Shown here: in pieces, positions 23,901 to 35,001 of the stretch | Layout of the letters: each line of letters opens with the position of its first letter | How positions within the stretch are numbered: position 1 is the stretch's first letter | Source: Penium margaritaceum | Taxonomy: Eukaryota > Streptophyta > Zygnematophyceae > Desmidiales > Peniaceae | Assembly: GCA_023375785.1 (NCBI GenBank) | Contig: SZWC01000043.1 | Coordinates: forward strand, 163,214-227,213 | Direction of reading: 5' to 3' | DNA length: 64,000 nt | Notes under the pieces: model-generated | What the model was told of the DNA's origin: nothing | Database searches by the model: none | Seen by the model: the letters and a program-made list of their open reading frames with translations, nothing else | Made by a program: the position numbers and the translations under genes

Positions 23901-24934
23901 GCACTAGAGCGTCATAATTTGAAAGTAGAGTGTCACACTTTGGCAGTAGAGCGTCAAACGTAGGGCACTAGAGCGTTACAATTTGGCACTAGAGTGTCAC
24001 GCTTTGGCACTAAAGCAACACACTTTGGCACTAGATCGTCACACTTTGGCACTCGTGTGTCACATTTTGGCACTATAGCGTCACACATTTGCACTAGATC
24101 GTCACACTTTGGCACTATAACGTCACACTTTGGCACTGGAGCGTCACACTTTGGCACTAGAGCTTCACAATTTGGCACTAGAGTGTCACTCTTTGGAACT
24201 GTAGCGTCACACTTTGGCACTTGGGCGTCCCACTTTGGCACAAGAGCTGCACACTTTAGCACTAGAGCCTGACACTTTGGCACTAGAGCGTCACACTTTG
24301 GTACTAGAGCCTGACACTTTGGCACTAGAGCGTCACACTTTGGCACTAGAGCGTCACACTTTGGCACTAGAGAGTCACACTTTGGCACTACAGCGTCACA
24401 CTTTGATACTAGAGCGTCACACATTTGTACTAGAGCATCACACTTTAGCACTAGAGCTTCACACATTGGCACTAGGTGGTCACGTTTGGCACTAGAGTGT
24501 CACACTTTGGTCATAGAGCATAACACTTTGGCACTAGAGCTCCACACTTTCGCACTAGAGCTTCACACTTTGGCACTAGAGCGTCACACTTTGGCACTAG
24601 AGCGTCAGACATTGGCACTAGAGCGTCACACTTTGGCACTACAGCTTCACACCTTGGCACTATAGCGTAACACTTTGGCACTAGAGCTTCACACATTGGC
24701 ACTAGAGCTTCACACTTTGGCACTAGAAAGTCACACTTTGGCGCTAAAGCGTCACACTTTGGCACTAGAGCTTCACACATTGGCACTAGAGCGTCACACT
24801 TAGCACTAGAGTGTCACAGTTTGGCACTAGAGCTTCACACTTTGGCACTAGAGCGTCACACTTTGGCACTAGAGAGTCACACTTTGGCACTAGAGCGACA
24901 CACTTGGGCACTAGAGCGTCACACTTTGGCACTA

Positions 24935-25375
24935 GGATTTCATTTTTGGCAGTAGAGCGTCACACTTTGGCATGAGAGTGTAACACCTTGGCACTATAGC
25001 ATCACACTTTGGCACTAGAGTCTCACACTTTGGCACCAGAGCTTCACAAATGGGCTCTAGAGCATCACACGTTTGCACTATGGCGTCGAACGTTGGTGCT
25101 AGAGCGTCACACATCACACTTTGGCACAAGAGCGTCACACTTTGCCACTAGAGTGTCACACTTTGGCCAAAGAGCATCACACGTTGGCACCGGAGCTCCA
25201 CATTTTGGCACTAGAGCCTGAAAATTTAGCACTAGAGCTCCACACGTTGGCACTAGAATATCACACTTTGGCACTAGAGAGTCACACTTTGGCACTATAG
25301 CTTCACACTTTGGCACTAGAGCGTTACACTCTGGCACTAGAGATTCACACTTTGGCACTAGAGCTTCACACTTTG
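24935..25375. repeat. Higher-order satellite segment, copy 2
   Basis: Counterpart of the block at 20490-20930. The marker cacaaatgggctctagag starts at about 20601 in copy 1 and about 25045 here. The truncated-unit marker (acacatcacacttt) is also shared. Confidence 0.8.
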
Positions 25376-26239
25376 GCACTACAACGTCACACTTGAGCAC
25401 TAAAGCATCACACTCTGGCAAAAGAACTTCACACTTTGGCACTAGAGTGTCACACTTTGTCACTATAGCTTCACAATTTGGCACTAGAGCATCACACTTT
25501 GGTACTAGAGCTTCACACTTTTGCACTATAGAATCACAATTTGGCACTAGAGCGTCACACTCTGGGGCTAGAGCTTCACACTTTGGCACTAGAACATCAC
25601 AATTTGGCATAAGGCCTTCACACTCTGGCCCTATAGCATCACACTTTGGCACTAGAGCGTCACACTTTGGTACTAGACATTCACACATTGGCACTCGAGA
25701 ATCACACATTTGCACTACAGCGTCACACTTTGGCACTATAGCGTCACACTTTGGCAAGAGAGCTTCACACTTTGTCACTAGAGAGTCACACTTTGGCACA
25801 ATAGCGTCACACTTTTGCACTAGAGCTTCACACTTTGGCACTGGAGCTTCACACTTTGGCACTAGAGTGTCACACTTTGGCACTAGAGTTTCACACATTT
25901 GCACTAAGGTCACACTTGGCACTAGAGCTTCACAATTTGACACTAGAGCGCCACACTTTGGCACTACAGCGTCACAGTTTGGCACTCAAGCATCACACTT
26001 TGGCAAAAGAGCTTCACACTTTGGCACTAGAGCGTCACACTTTGTCACTAGAGCTTCACATTTTGGCACTAGAGCGTCACACTTTGGCACTAGAACATCA
26101 CACTTTGGCACTATAGCGTCACATTTTGGTACTATAGTTTCACATTTTGCCACTATGGCCTCACACTTTGGCACTATAGCGTCACACTCTGGGACTAGAG
26201 CTTCACAGGTTTACACTAGAACGTCACACTTTGGCACTA

Positions 26240-28010
26240 GAGCGTCACACTTTGCCACTGGACCTTTACACTTTGCCACTAGAGCTTAATCTTTAGCACT
26301 AGAGCGTCACACTTTGGCACTAGAGTGTCACACTTTGGCACCAGAGCGTCACACTTTGGCACTAGAGCAGCACACTTTGGCACTAGAGCATCACACTTTG
26401 GCGCCAGAACATCACAATTTGGCACTAGAGCTTCACACTTTTGCACTAGAGGTTCACACTTTGGCACTAGTGGGTCACACTTTGGCACTAGAGCTTCACA
26501 ATTTGGCACTAGAGCACCTCACTTGGGCACTAGAGCGTCACACTTCGTCACTAGAGTTTCATACTTTGGCACTAGAGCGTCACACTTTGGTACTATCGCT
26601 ACACACTTTGCCACTATAGCGTCACACTTTGGCACTAGAGAGTCACACTTTGGGACTAGAGCTTCACCCTTTGGCACTAGAACGTCACACTCTGGCTCAA
26701 GAGCGTCATACTTTGACACTAGAGCTTCACACTTTGGCACTGGAGCGTCACACTTTGGCACTATCACATCACACTTTGGCACTGGAGCATCACACTTTGG
26801 CACTAGAGCATCACACGTTGGCAATAGAGTGTTACACTTTGGCACTAGAGCTTCACACTCGGGCAATAGAGCTTCACACTTTGGCACTAGAACGTCACAC
26901 TTTGGCACTAGAGTGTCACACTTAGGCCTTAGAGCGTCACACTTTGGTACTAGAGCATCACATTTTGGCACTAGAGCGTCACACTTTGGCATTAGAGCTT
27001 CACGTGTTCGCACTATAGCTTCACAACTTGGCACTAGATCGTCACACTTTGGCACTAGAGCTTCACACTTTGGTACTAGAGCTTCACACTTTGGAACTAG
27101 AGCTTCATACTTTGGCAGTAGAGCTCCACACTTTGGCACTAGAGCGTCAAACTTTGGCACTAGAGCGTCACACTTTGGCACCAGAGCATCACAATTTGGC
27201 ACTAGAGTTTCACACTTTGGCACTAGAGCATCATACTTTGGCCCTAGAGGTTCATACTTTGGCACTAAAGCATCACACTTTGGCACTGGAGCTTCACACC
27301 ATGGCACTAGAACGTCACAATCTGGCACTAGAGCGTCACACTTTGGCACTAGAGCGTCACACTTTGGCAATATAGCATCACACGTTGGTACTATAGTTTT
27401 ACACTTTGGCACTATAGCCTCACACTTTGAAACTATAGCGTCACACTATGTGACTAGAGCTTCACACTTTTGAACTAAAACATCACACTTTGGCACTAGA
27501 GCGTCACAGTTTGCCACTGGACCTTCAAACTTTGACACTAGAGCTTCATGCTTTGGCACTAGAGCGTCACACTTTGGCACTAGAGCGTCACACTTTGGCA
27601 CTAGAGCGTCACACTTTGGCACTAGAGCATCACACTTTGGCACTAGAGCATCACACTTCGGCGCCAGAGCATCACAAATTGGCACTAGAGCTTCACACTT
27701 TGGCAGTAGAGGTTCACACTTTGGCACTAGAGGGTCACACTTTGGCACTAGAGCTTCACACTTTGGCCCTAGAGCGTCACACTTGGGCACTAGAGCATCA
27801 CACTTTGGCAATAGAGCTTCACACATTGGCACTAGAGCCTCACAGTTTGTCAATAGAGCTTCATACTTTGGCACTAGAGCATCACACCTTGGTACTATCA
27901 CTTCACACAGTGCCACTATAGCATCGTACTTTGGCACTGAAGCGTCACACTTTGGCACTAGATCGTCACACTTTGGGACTAGAGATTCACCCTTTGGCTC
28001 TAGAATGTCA
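26240..28010. repeat. Higher-order satellite with about 1260-bp period
   Basis: The markers tttgccactggacctt (about 26251 and 27510) and cgccagaacatcacaa / cgccagagcatcacaa (about 26402 and 27662) recur 1259-1260 bp apart, i.e. 60 units of 21 bp. The order of neighbouring variants (gaggttcac, then gtgggtcac / gagggtcac) is kept. One full period and part of the next are present. Confidence 0.75.
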
Positions 28011-28239
28011 CACTCTGGCACAAGAGTGTCATACTTTTGGTTAATCACCACAAAAAATACACTCATAGGTGAGTGTACTTTTGGCGGCCGAAGCTCGGCT
28101 TCGAGGGCAAAGTCAAACTTCGCCGGTCATCACGAGCTCGCAGGAGGGGTTTCTCCAGTGGACCAGGCAAAACCTGCCTGCAAACTCGCGATGAGCGGCG
28201 AGAGGTGCCTGTTGTAAAAAAACGAAAGGGAACCCGCCA

Positions 28240-28259
28240 GGCCCCGCGGTAGCGGGGCC
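28240..28259. other. GC hairpin, loop GGTA
   Basis: GGCCCCGC and GCGGGGCC (perfect 8-bp stem) enclose the loop GGTA. Flanks on the right read cggcaggtgcccgggcaag. Compare the partner hairpin 146 bp downstream. Confidence 0.85.
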
Positions 28260-28385
28260 CGGCAGGTGCCCGGGCAAGGAAGAATATAAAACCCAGACCC
28301 TCCATTTTAACTAGGGGATTTGTCAAGGGTTTGGGGGGGTTTTTAGGATGCGGCGCACGCTGTGATAGAAAAAGGACATCTGCTA

Positions 28386-28405
28386 GGCCCCGCTACCGCG
28401 GGGCC
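28386..28405. other. GC hairpin, loop TACC (inverted)
   Basis: The same 8-bp stem as at 28240-28259, and the same flank (cggcggtgcccgggcaag) in the same orientation, but the loop is TACC, the reverse complement of GGTA. The hairpin has thus flipped relative to its surroundings. Confidence 0.85.
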
Positions 28406-28703
28406 CGGCGGTGCCCGGGCAAGTAAAATAATGAAACCCAAACCCCCAGTTCAACTAGGTTGTTTGCTCAGAGGTTGTGAATGCATCCTTGCAAACATGC
28501 AAATTGGAAGTTCGCACTTGCAAACTCAAAAAAATGCAACATGGTGACTTCAAACATTGACGCGGCCTGTGTGAGAAGTCGCTGACTTCGCCCTTGAAGT
28601 TGGCAAAGTCCGAATTTGAGAGAAAAGTTGGTCGCTGACTTCCGATTAAGCCATCTGGGCTTGTACACTCAATGTCGAGTGAATTTTTCACACACAATTA
28701 ACC

Positions 28704-28882
28704 ATAATAGCATCCTCCAAATGTCACATAATGGTGTGGCCTCGCCTTGCAACTCCATCTGCACCAACAACAGCGGACGCACACTTCTGGCGGCTCCTCT
28801 TACAAGCCCCTCTACTTAGATGCAGCATGGTAGATAGGAGATAGCACTTCTTAAGTATCTTGATTGATATGTGTACTCTATT
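28704..28882. other. Short unassigned spacer
   Basis: Sequence between the MITE-like element and P1 with no recognisable content. Its last five bases (CTATT) are the left target duplication of P1. Confidence 0.4.
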
Positions 28883-29472
28883 TGTTAGTAAAGTACACCG
28901 ATAAGACATCTCAATAATGGTTCAGGTCATGGACCGAACCAACTTGACCAACGGCTCTCGACCGAGACATCCGTTGAGAACAAACGGTCAAGGCATCCCC
29001 TAATAAATTGACACATGTCACCCGCGTCCAGCTAGCGGAATGTAGTTATTGCTTTGGTACTTTGTCCTATTCTACCCTTTTTATACCGAGGATGTTCATT
29101 CCCTCGAGTTAACCAGAACAGGTTTTGGCATCTTGTTCCCTTTGGTTTCGTGGCTTCGCCGTCGTGTTCTCGCTCTGCTTGTTTCTCACTCTTACCATCT
29201 TTGCCGACCATTCTCTACTCCAAGGCCTTCACTCTGTCACTTCTGATCCTTCGCTCAGCATCAACACATCACTCTCTTTGCTCTCGTATTCTCTCATTGA
29301 CTCCGGTCTACCTCGGAGCTTTGGTCTCTCACCTCTCTCACGACCCCGCGACTAACTCTATGGATCCGCACTCACCTCTCTGCTTTCGTCATTCGGGCAA
29401 CATCCTCCCACACGCTTTGTTGTCTCTGCTTGCTTCTACTGCTCCCATCTCTGCTCCTGCATTCTTCTGACA
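28883..29472 (+). repeat. P1 5' LTR (590 bp)
   Basis: Begins TGTTAGTAAAG, ends TTCTTCTGACA immediately before the primer site. Includes the block TTTTTATACC followed by GGATGTTCATTCCCTC (29090-29105), which resembles a TATA box and initiation region shared by all family LTRs. Confidence 0.8.
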
Positions 29473-29484
29473 TGGTATCAGAGC
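29473..29484 (+). other. P1 primer-binding site
   Basis: TGGTATCAGAGC, the canonical initiator tRNA-Met complementary site of plant LTR retrotransposons, directly abuts the LTR end. It is followed by the family-specific caacatcacctggtg. Confidence 0.85.
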
Positions 29485-30434
29485 CTCAGGCAACATCACC
29501 TGGTGCCTTGTGACCCAGTCATCCCTCTGTCACAGCCATGGCTTCATTTCTCTGCTCTGCATTCCTCTGCCAACACCAGCGCCCCCTCGCACCAATTTGC
29601 TTTGTTCATTAGCAGCTGACGTCAGTAGGGCCACCTCAATTGCTCTTTGAACGGAAAGGATACCTCGTCATTCTGGATCCGCCCTACTCCCAGATCCGCA
29701 TTCGTGGCCAAACTTGTGACGCGACGTCGATAACAACCAAGAACAGCCCCCAAACCACGGCTTGTTGCCATCTTCTTGGAAGCTTCTTGTCGCCTGTCAC
29801 CTACCGCCCCTTCATCATCTCAGCAGCCACAAGATTCTTCTTCCTCTTCAGCCACTCCATCTGCCTCATGTGCTCCATCCTTTCCTCTTACATCAGCCTC
29901 TTTGCCTTCACCGCTTCAAGTCGCGTCTTCCAACAGCCCTTCGCGTCGTCAACAACAGCAACATGCATCCGTCGCCAGGACATCAGACACCACCAGTCTT
30001 CCTGCTCCTGTTGCAAACCAACTCGAGAACAAGCCGTCACTCTCTAACATCAGTGGACCAGTGTCACTGCTTGCTGCACGACTTCCTTTGCTGCAGCCAA
30101 CTTCCTCTCACCGTCAGAATATTTGACACCACCAGTCTTCCTGCTCTCGCTTCGAGCCAATTGGGGAACAAGACGTCACTCTCCTGACAAGAAGAGCAAC
30201 TGGTTACCTTGCTTGTACCCACTAGCACTCCGCTTCTTGCCTTGTCATCCTCCTCCTACCATGACCCCTTCATCACTTCCATCCTCCCTTACCGCGCCAT
30301 CAGCATCGTCACCAACCCCCTCTTCATGAGCCTCCACACGTCCTCCTCTGCCTCCTCTAGTCTTCCTTCACATCAGCCTCATCTCAGTTTCGCCTATCTC
30401 CTTCTCAAGCCGCTTCTGCATCAGCCTCCTCATC

Positions 30435-31120
30435 AATTTCCGCAGCGCACTTGGTTCCGCCCCTGCGCCCACTCAGCCATCCATCGTTCCTCTCCCATCA
30501 TCCGTTCCTCCGCTTCTGCATCAGTCTCTGCTTAGCACAAGGATCCACCTGGTTACATTGCTTGTTTCGTGACGACCTGCGCCCACGTCGAACCCTTTGC
30601 AGTGCACGCGATTCGCCCCTATGCCCACTCCTATATCATCAGCTTTTGCTTCCTCATAAGCAATTATCGGCATCTGCGTCCAGCACAAGGATGTGTACAA
30701 GCTAGCTGCCCGCTTCGCAGCAGCCTGCACCCATGCCAGCAATAGACTTCTTGCGGCGCGTTGGCCTTCCCCTTGCTGCATTCTAACCCTCTTTTCAGAG
30801 GTGCACGTGGTTTTGCCCCTGCGTCCACTCTGCCGTCCATCATTCCTCTGCCATCATCCACTGTCATCGTCTGCTCGGCACAAGTATCCACCCAGTCGCA
30901 TCGCCGTTTGTGCAACGACCTGCATCCACGCCAAAACTTCCTCAGCGCACGAGGTCTCATCCCTTCGTCCACTCCGCCATTAATCATTTCTCCTTCATCA
31001 TTCGCGTTCATCTGCTCGGCAAATGGATCCGCCCCATCACATCACCTGTGTCGCAACGATCTGCGCCCACGCCAAATCCTTTGCAAGAACACGAGATTTC
31101 ATCCTCACGTCCACTCAGCT
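30435..31120 (+). repeat. P1 internal tandem units with G-box-like motif
   Basis: The block gcGCACGTGGTTTCGCCCCTG, followed by CGCCCACTC, recurs in imperfect form near 30443, 30600, 30798, 30941 and 31083 (spacing about 140-200 bp). Between copies lies a second shared word: cacaaggatccac followed by gcgacctgcgcccacgcc. The same units appear in M1, P2 and M2. Confidence 0.7.
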
Positions 31121-31989
31121 AATTATTTGCTCCTTCGCCTTCCCATCATCACTCTCCACTTGGCACAAGCATCTGCTCGGTCGCCTCGCCCGTTGCAATG
31201 ACTCGCGCTCATGCCAAGACTTCTGCAACCCCTCGTCTCTACCATCAGCCATTACTTCACTTTGTGTGTCCTCCTTCACTCCCCTCTTCTTCTCCATCAT
31301 CATCTCCTTCTACCACGTGCATACACTCAAACTGCTCACCCTTGTACCTGATCCCTTCAACCATGCTCAGACGTGGACCCCCTGGCAACTTTTGTAGATG
31401 GGTCCGTCGGCTCTGTCAGCCTGACATAGATCCACAAGTAGTCGCTCTGATTTGTGACATCCTAGTACTCGGGTTTGTTGATGAAGAATACAATAACTTC
31501 ATTGAATGGGAGGACGCACTGATGCATGTCATGGGAAGAGTGACAGTCCGTGGCTTTTGCCTCAAGTGACTATTCATAAACCTAGTGATCTGGTCCGCCC
31601 GCCAAGACTGAGCCTACAGGGCAAACTACTACCATGCTCTTCTTCAAGCCCAATCTCTTCTACTGACGACCACAGACCTCCCATTCCACAACATCATCAT
31701 ATCTGGAGGTCTGAACATCCCTTCCATTGTGGACAACACTAAAGAGTTGTGTGCACAAGGAGAACCTGCCGAATAAGCAGAACGCCAAAGAAGAGTACCA
31801 AGGGGGTACATACCTCAAGGACTCAACCCGTACCGGCTTCCTTCTCCTCCTCCGTTGTCATCAACTTCCTTTCCAACACCATAACCTTCTACAGAAGAAG
31901 AGCTTGCTCCCTCAGAAAGCTCCTCAGGAGATAACACGTAACGCCACTGGAGATGTGTCCACCCCTTACCTTATCGGTGTGACCGGAGG

Positions 31990-32575
31990 TATTACTAAAG
32001 CACACCGATAAGACATCTCAATAATGGTTCAGGTCCTGGACCGAACCAACTTGACCAACGGCTCTCGACCGAGACATTCGTTGAGAAAAAACGGTCAAGG
32101 CATCCCCTAAAAAGGTGAAACTTGTCACCCGCATTTGGCTAGCGGAAAGAAGTCGTTGCTTTGCTACTTTGTCTTGTTCTGCCCCTTTTATACCGAGGAT
32201 GTTCATTCCCTCAAGTTAACCAGAACAGTTCTTCACATCTTGTTCCCTTTGCTTCCGCGGCCTCACCGCCGTGTTCGTGCTCTGCTTGTCTCTTACTCTT
32301 ACCATCTTTGCCAACCATTCTCTGCTCCCAGGCCTTCGCTCCGTCAATTCTGATCCTTCGCTCAACATCATCACATCACTCTCTTGCTCTCGCATTCTCT
32401 CACTGACTCCTGTCTACCGCAAAGCTTCGGTCTCTCACCTCTCTCAAGGCCTTGCAACTAACTTCGTGGATCCGCACTCACCTCTATGCTTTCGTCATTC
32501 CGACGACATTCCACACGCTTCGTTTTTTCTGCTTGCTTCTACTGCTCCCATCTCTGCTCGTACATTTGTCTGGCA
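31990..32575 (+). repeat. P1 3' LTR (586 bp)
   Basis: Aligns with the 5' LTR along its whole length, from (G/A)TTA-TAAAG-CACACCGATAAGAC to the eroded end (TCTGGCA against TCTGACA). It includes the TATA-like block and GGATGTTCATTCCCTC. Confidence 0.8.
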
Positions 32576-33448
32576 CTATCATCTATTTCTATCAATCAAT
32601 ACTCAGTTCATTGCACGTCCTAGTGGCTGTGGCCTTTCTTCCATGCAATCTTCTCTCCTTGCCTGCCTCCACAGCTATTGCCTTGCCCCGTCATCTTCTT
32701 GCCCGCCTCCACGCCTGCGGCTTTTCTCCTACCTTCGCTTCGCCCGCCTTCATGGCTGCGGCTATCTCATCAGCTATCGAACATCGCGCCCGTGCTATGA
32801 AGCACTGCGCTCACGTGTTGTCATCCTCCATCGTCCGCATGTCCGCACTTCAACACTGTGACCTCTCAGCCCGTGCCTCAGTGCTGAGGCTCTGTCTCGA
32901 GCCCATGCCGATTGGCACTACTCCCATTACATCTCAGCCTTCCAGCATCTGTTCATCCAGTTCTCCACCTCCAGAGCGCTGCGGCCCTAAACGCCCGCGC
33001 CTTGGTTGCTACGGCTCCATTTCCCTTCGTGTCGCACCTATTGTGCTGAATCCCTCGTCGCTCTCGCTCTTGGGTGCCTCATGCAACAAACCTTTCCTCA
33101 GCATCTGCTCCACTCTCTCAGATGATGTCAGCATGCGGTCAGCTTTCCGCAACTTCCTCAATGCTTCTGCTCGCCCATCCTTGACACTTCCGTGTCATCT
33201 ATCCTTTGATTCGGTTTCCTGAAAAAATGGTCATCGCTATCTAAGTTTCCAGTTCAATTTTTGGCAGGTAAACATTGAGGAATTCACAAGGTTGTGTTTT
33301 TCTGACATTATTGTGGTGGTATTTTCAAACAGATCTATTGTCGTCGCAACAGTAGCTGTGTAAGTAACCCATTCTGTTCTATACTAGTCAATGTCATTTT
33401 TTGAAGTCTATTTAGGATTTAAACCAGTTTTCTGCAGGGAAACATTGA
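32576..33448. other. Unassigned sequence with a stray LTR tail
   Basis: Pyrimidine-rich sequence with one long plus-strand open frame that shows no domain. At about 33172-33222 the segment ccttgacacttccgtgtcat...ggtttcctga matches the last 50 bp of the P0 LTR, so a truncated LTR tail sits here. From about 33264 to 33374 a stretch flanked by an acceptor-like tggcag and a donor-like gtaagt resembles the start of the P0 LTR at 33449 (both contain AAACATTGA...GCAACA...GTAAGT), suggesting an old tandem duplication. Confidence 0.4.
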
Positions 33449-34195
33449 TGACATGCAGAGTTTTAGTATTCTCTCTCCAAAACGGTGGCCATTTCAAAAT
33501 TTAGTACTGTTATTGCAACAACTTTTGCGTAAGTATCATATTCTGTCTTGTAGAGTTTGTAACAAGTGTGAAAATGGCTTGAGTGTTTTCTACGGTGCAC
33601 CAATTGAAGGGTTTTCCATGCGGCAAAATCAACTAAAGCTAACCAAAGATGGAATCTCTTTAGTGCGGGACGTGGCATCAAAATTATTGGTGGTGGCGTG
33701 ACGCAATGGCCTTGTTCAAGGAGCCAACAAAGGGGGAGCATATCACCGGTCTTCCTCGATCTCACAGTGAGTCAACAGTTTTTGTGATGAGAAAGGTTCA
33801 ATGTGCATGTGATGGAAACTCCTTAATCAGAAGTCTGTCAATTGAAGTATTTGATAGAGAAAGTTGCCACGCCGAGGCAAGGAGACTGATTGCTATGTTT
33901 GGTGGGCAGAATATTGCCTCGCATCGTGAGCTTGCGTTTCTGGCTCACAGTGTATATTTCACAACCTGTGCTTCCTACGAAACCTTCATGGTTGGAAATT
34001 ATTTGTGCGATGGAGCTGTTGAACGTGCAATCTTCAGAAAGATGCAGTGATGTAAGAAATTTTTGTGGGACAATAATTAGTCATTAGGGTACACATTTGG
34101 CCAGGTAGGTGCATACACAAGAAGCTTCTGCATGCTTCCTCTTTCCCATCCTTGACACTTGCATGACATCTATCCTCTGATTCAGTTTCCTGACA
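33449..34195 (+). repeat. P0 LTR 1 (747 bp)
   Basis: Ends TGACAT...CTGACA and is followed by a primer site one base different from TGGTATCAGAGC. It aligns throughout with 45237-45980. Unusually for an LTR it includes a donor-like gtaagtat near 33530 and a protein-like frame (33780-34050). Confidence 0.65.
33780..34050 (+). pseudogene. OTU-like open frame inside P0 LTR 1
   Basis: Reads VQCACDGNSLIRSLSIEVFD, then HAEARRLIAMF. This resembles the start of an OTU cysteine protease domain (D-G-N-C-L-F-R-A-L-S), with serine in place of the catalytic cysteine. The frame continues to about residue 90 of the domain without the family's later motifs being clear. A homologous frame lies in LTR 2. As part of an LTR element it is treated as a fossil. 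The OTU assignment is tentative. Confidence 0.4.
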
Positions 34196-34207
34196 TGGTA
34201 CCAGAGC
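34196..34207 (+). other. P0 primer-binding site, unit 1
   Basis: TGGTACCAGAGC abuts the LTR end; the second unit has TGGTGTCAGAGC at 45981-45992. Both are close to the initiator tRNA-Met site. Confidence 0.65.
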
Positions 34208-35001
34208 AGAGGAAATGTTGCTGACTTGATCACCATGCTCATATCGTCCGCTGTCGCGCAAAACACCGAAGCAAGTTTCAGCAGCGGCAGCATCGGCATC
34301 AGCAACTCCACCAGCATAATCTCAACGACATCAGCAGAAATCCGAGTAATTTCAGCATTGTAACCTCAGTCCTCATCATCATCCTCTCACTCTCCTCATC
34401 GCGTCCCCAACTTTTGAACCGTCTTCAGCGGACCGCCTCTACACAAGAAGCATCTTAACAAGCTGCCACAGTCTCTCTACACACTCATCAGCATCATTAC
34501 TTCCGGTTCCCTCATGTCTGAATGGACAACTCCTCACCATCATCGACAGTCTTCCCGTCCTGTTTCAGTTCTCGCGGCAACAGTAACAGCAGCACCGTGT
34601 CCAGAAATCTCAAGAGCTCAGCAACCAACCATCTCCTTGCGAACTTCCATCACACTACCCTCACCGCAACATCACCCCAAAAGCAATGCTAACAGGCTCA
34701 GTTCCCTACTTGGATCTCCCTGAATCATCTCTTCTCTGACAACTTCCAAGACAATTTTTCTTAATGTCAGTTGTCTAACAGTAGCCCTTTGTCAAGAAAT
34801 ATATCATCGGCTGAGACACAAACGGACCTCCATACGTTCAGTAGAGGAAGCACCATTACAACAACGTTGACTTTTTGGGATGAGCCTTTTTCCAGACCTT
34901 GCTCAATCTGAACACTCATCCTCAAAGGTTCAGACAACATCTGGGCGATCAGATCCACTCCACCACGTGCTCAAAGTAACAAGCCTCTCCAAGGCACCGA
35001 T

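Larger units (their letters stand above)
18665..28037. repeat. 9.4-kb satellite array of 21-bp units
   Basis: Roughly 445 head-to-tail copies of a 21-bp unit with core TTTGGCACTAGAGCGTC fill this interval; the variable part alternates GCGTC, GCTTC, GCATC and GCTCC. Because 21 is a multiple of three, frames stay open. Two plus frames read TLALERH and HFGTRAS heptads, and one minus frame reads PKCDALV heptads; the other three frames carry a stop in every unit. The longest open run is 382 codons (26325-27473). Single-base indels switch frames repeatedly, so no one protein spans the array and I do not call a gene. Higher-order duplications are present. The left edge lies inside M1's LTR; the right edge adjoins a short element with inverted ends. 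Confidence 0.97.
28039..28703. mobile_element. Short non-autonomous element with inverted ends (MITE-like)
   Basis: The left end GGTTAATCACCACAAAAAAT and the reverse complement of the right end GGTTAATTGTGTGTGAAAAA align as imperfect terminal inverted repeats. They extend about 45 bp, through CACTC...TGAGTGTAC in both. The 665-bp interior has no coding domain. It contains two tandem ~146-bp modules, each with a GC hairpin. If the shared TTAA at both ends is the target, this would fit a TTAA-inserting family, but ends starting at GGTTAAT are equally possible. It sits between the satellite and flanking unique sequence. The superfamily is not known. Confidence 0.55.
28883..32575 (+). mobile_element. 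Non-autonomous LTR element P1 (3.7 kb)
   Basis: A structurally complete plus-strand copy: 5' LTR 28883-29472, primer site TGGTATCAGAGC at 29473-29484, a largely non-coding internal region of about 2.5 kb, a purine tract (accggagg) and 3' LTR 31990-32575. The flanking pentamers CTATT (28878-28882) and CTATC (32576-32580) are a near-perfect 5-bp target duplication, which supports both ends. The internal region is pyrimidine-rich with tandem G-box units. No pol domains are present, so it is a LARD-like fossil mobilised in trans by another element. The LTRs differ at many positions by eye, so it is not recent. Confidence 0.8.

Noticed and set aside
18700-28030. Dozens of long open frames with TLALERH, HFGTRAS or PKCDALV repeats
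   Set aside because: They follow automatically from a stop-free unit of 21 bp; they occur on both strands, shift frame constantly and have no start context or flanking gene structure.
18665-28037. CRISPR array
   Set aside because: Repeats are directly abutting 21-bp units without unique spacers, in a eukaryotic transposon-rich context and with no cas genes.
29473-29484. tRNA gene fragment
   Set aside because: The initiator tRNA-Met-like 12-mer is a primer-binding site at an LTR edge; no cloverleaf sequence surrounds it.
32452-33222. 256-codon plus-strand open frame
   Set aside because: It runs across the end of the P1 LTR and into a stray LTR tail, so it cannot be one natural gene; no domain is visible.
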